Shown here in pieces: positions 5,789 to 7,099 of a stretch of 7,099 nucleotides of DNA. Source of the DNA: Acetobacteraceae bacterium. GTDB taxonomy: Bacteria; Pseudomonadota; Alphaproteobacteria; Acetobacterales; Acetobacteraceae. The stretch is from NCBI GenBank assembly GCA_003133265.1, contig PKWQ01000042.1, positions 1,619 through 8,717 of the forward strand, written 5' to 3'. The translations under genes and the position numbers were made by a program. The notes beneath the pieces were generated by a model, which saw only the letters and a program-made list of their open reading frames with translations, was not told the DNA's origin and made no database searches. Position 1 is the stretch's first letter, and each line of letters starts with the position of its first letter.

Positions 5789-6631
5789 CTAGCTTGCCAG
5801 CCGCTGCGCCGCCGCCGCATCGCCGGCCAGGCCGTAGACGCCGTACTGGCCCGCCAGCGGTACGAAGCGGCCGGTGATGCCCAGCACCGTTTCCGCCCCG
5901 CCGAGATACAGCACCCCGTCCGCCGGCATCTGCCGGGCGATCGCCTCCAGCACTCGGGTCTTGGTCGGCTGGTCGAAATAGATCAGTACGTTGCGGCAGA
6001 ACACCACGTCGAACGAACCGAGCGGGCGCAGATCGCCGAGCAGGTTCCATTCGCGGAACGTGGCCAGTGCGCGGATCGGGTCGTTCACCCGCCAGCCGGC
6101 TTCGTCCTTGGTGAAATATTTCATCAGCAACTGGACCGGCAGGCCGCGCTGCACCTCGAACTGGGTGTAGCGTCCCTCCCGCGCGCGGGCCAACTGGTCG
6201 CGCGCGATGTCGGTGCCCAGGATCTCCATTGTCCTGCCGGCGAGCCGGGCGCCGCACTCGGCCAGGATCATCGCCAGCGAATAGGCTTCCTGGCCGGAGG
6301 AAGATGCCGCCGACCAGATGCGCAGTTTCGCCCCGGGCGGGCGCGCCGTATGCAGACTTGGCAGGGCCTGGGCGCGGAAATGCGCGAAGGGCTTGTCGTC
6401 GCGGAAGAAGAAGCTCTCGTTGGTGGTCATCGCCTCGACCACCGTCCTGGCCAGCGTGTCGTGGCCGGGTACGCGCAGCCTGTCGGCAAGTGCTGTGAGG
6501 CTGGCCAGGTTTTCCTGCTTCAGGATCGGCGCCAGGCGGGTTTTCAGCAGGTACAGCTTGTCCGGCCCGATCGCCAGGCCGGATTTCGTCTTCAACAATG
6601 CGGCGAGGCTGTCGAAGGCCGCCGGGGTCAT
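5789..6631 (-). CDS. cheR: Chemotaxis protein methyltransferase CheR
   Basis: This 280-residue cytoplasmic enzyme transfers methyl groups from S-adenosylmethionine to glutamates of chemoreceptors, opposing CheB in adaptation. The N-terminal helical domain (about 1-70) ends in TTNESFFFRD (69-78). The SAM-binding site RIWSAASSSGQEAYSLAM (104-121) follows, then GTDIA with Asp141, and the CRNVLIYFD motif (212-220). The canonical SAM loop is often SAACSTGEEPYS; the SSSGQEAYS form is a variant seen in many alphaproteobacteria. Length is typical (270-290). The start is the ATG at 6629-6631, which overlaps the cheB stop as ATGA. An upstream in-frame ATG at 6700 would add 23 residues of low-complexity sequence that read over cheB, so it is rejected. 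There is no good ribosome binding site, which fits translational coupling to cheB. Transcription runs leftward and may end at the hairpin at 5749-5776. Confidence 0.93.
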   Translation of the reverse strand: MTPAAFDSLAALLKTKSGLAIGPDKLYLLKTRLAPILKQENLASLTALADRLRVPGHDTLARTVVEAMTTNESFFFRDDKPFAHFRAQALPSLHTARPPGAKLRIWSAASSSGQEAYSLAMILAECGARLAGRTMEILGTDIARDQLARAREGRYTQFEVQRGLPVQLLMKYFTKDEAGWRVNDPIRALATFREWNLLGDLRPLGSFDVVFCRNVLIYFDQPTKTRVLEAIARQMPADGVLYLGGAETVLGITGRFVPLAGQYGVYGLAGDAAAAQRLAS

Positions 6632-7099
6632 CGACGCACCATCCGCAGCATGTCCAGCAGCCGCGGCGCGATGCGCGCCAGCGGCAGGACCGCATGGCAC
6701 AGCCCGGCCTGCGCCACCGCGCCCGGCATGCCCCAGACCACGCTGGTGGCTTCGTCCTGTGCCACGGCCGCGCCGCCCAATTCGATCACCCGTCGGGTGC
6801 CCGCCAGCCCGTCATGGCCCATGCCGGTCAGCATCGCCACCAGGACACGCCCGCCGCAGGCCTCGGCGGCGCTGCGCAGCATCGGGTCGACGGCGGGACG
6901 GCAGAAATTCTCCGGCGAGTCGGACGACAGCCGCGCCTGCAACGCCCCGTGCGCTTCGTGTATCAGCAGATGCCGGTCGCCGGGCGCCAGATAGATGCGT
7001 CCGGGCCGCAGCAGCTCCCCATCGCGCGCCTCCGCGCACGCCAGCGCGCCCAGCTTGCCGATATGCTCGGCCAGGATCGGCATGAAGGACGGCGGCATG
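6628..7099 (-). CDS. cheB: Chemotaxis response regulator protein-glutamate methylesterase CheB, C-terminal part (5' end outside window)
   Basis: This is the C-terminal ~156 residues of the CheB methylesterase domain, which removes methyl groups from (and can deamidate) chemoreceptors. The frame runs off the right edge, so the receiver domain and the Ser and His of the catalytic triad lie outside. The visible MPPSF is the tail of the conserved QHMP motif, whose His codon is cut at base 7099. Present are RPGRIYLAPGDRHL (31-44), FCRPAVDPML (65-74), the LTGMGHDGLAG loop with catalytic Asp96 of this fragment (Asp286 in Salmonella CheB), and AQDEATSVVWGMP (113-125), matching E. coli CheB segment by segment. 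The ATG at 7096-7098 is internal, not a start. Its TGA (6628-6630) overlaps the cheR start, so the two are made from one message. Whether this CheB has a receiver domain cannot be seen from the window. Confidence 0.92.
   Translation of the reverse strand, partial: MPPSFMPILAEHIGKLGALACAEARDGELLRPGRIYLAPGDRHLLIHEAHGALQARLSSDSPENFCRPAVDPMLRSAAEACGGRVLVAMLTGMGHDGLAGTRRVIELGGAAVAQDEATSVVWGMPGAVAQAGLCHAVLPLARIAPRLLDMLRMVRR

Overview
This GC-rich window (about 65-70 percent by eye in the coding parts) looks like a chromosomal segment of an alphaproteobacterium. Rhodospirillales or Acetobacterales is my best guess, based on protein style, the alphaproteobacterial look of the CheR motifs and base composition; no rRNA or other taxonomic marker is present. 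Seven protein-coding genes are supported, two of them cut by the window edges.

Left part (1-1834): the 3' end of an NtaA/SnaA/DszA-type flavin-dependent monooxygenase is followed by a 272-base gap. That gap holds several strong RNA hairpins and a near-textbook intrinsic terminator (12 bp perfect stem plus T6). Next comes a gene for an exported type-1 periplasmic substrate-binding protein of the branched-chain amino acid/amide/urea class, with no permease or ATPase gene beside it. The gap is either the leader of the binding-protein gene (a riboswitch-like attenuator) or a stand-alone small RNA.

Middle part (1847-4906): a minus-strand alpha/beta hydrolase converges on the binding-protein gene. 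It diverges from a plus-strand pair formed by a LigB-family extradiol dioxygenase (DODA/YgiD type) and a DSD1/D-threonine aldolase-family PLP enzyme with the HxD metal motif of 3-hydroxy-D-aspartate and D-threonine aldolases. The three look like small-molecule catabolic enzymes. The 143-base divergent spacer probably holds both promoters.

Island (4907-5788): an AT-rich stretch (about 44 percent GC in four sampled coding lines) carries one soluble hypothetical protein of about 221 residues unlike anything around it. It is probably a horizontally acquired accessory gene. A hairpin separates it from the convergent operon that follows.

Right part (5789-7099, minus strand): cheB (cut by the window end) and cheR overlap by ATGA, so they are probably translationally coupled. 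They encode the chemoreceptor methylesterase and methyltransferase of a chemosensory cluster that continues beyond the window.

No CRISPR array, transposase, tRNA or rRNA was found. The most notable items are the structured leader at 345-486 and the lone foreign gene at 5052-5717.
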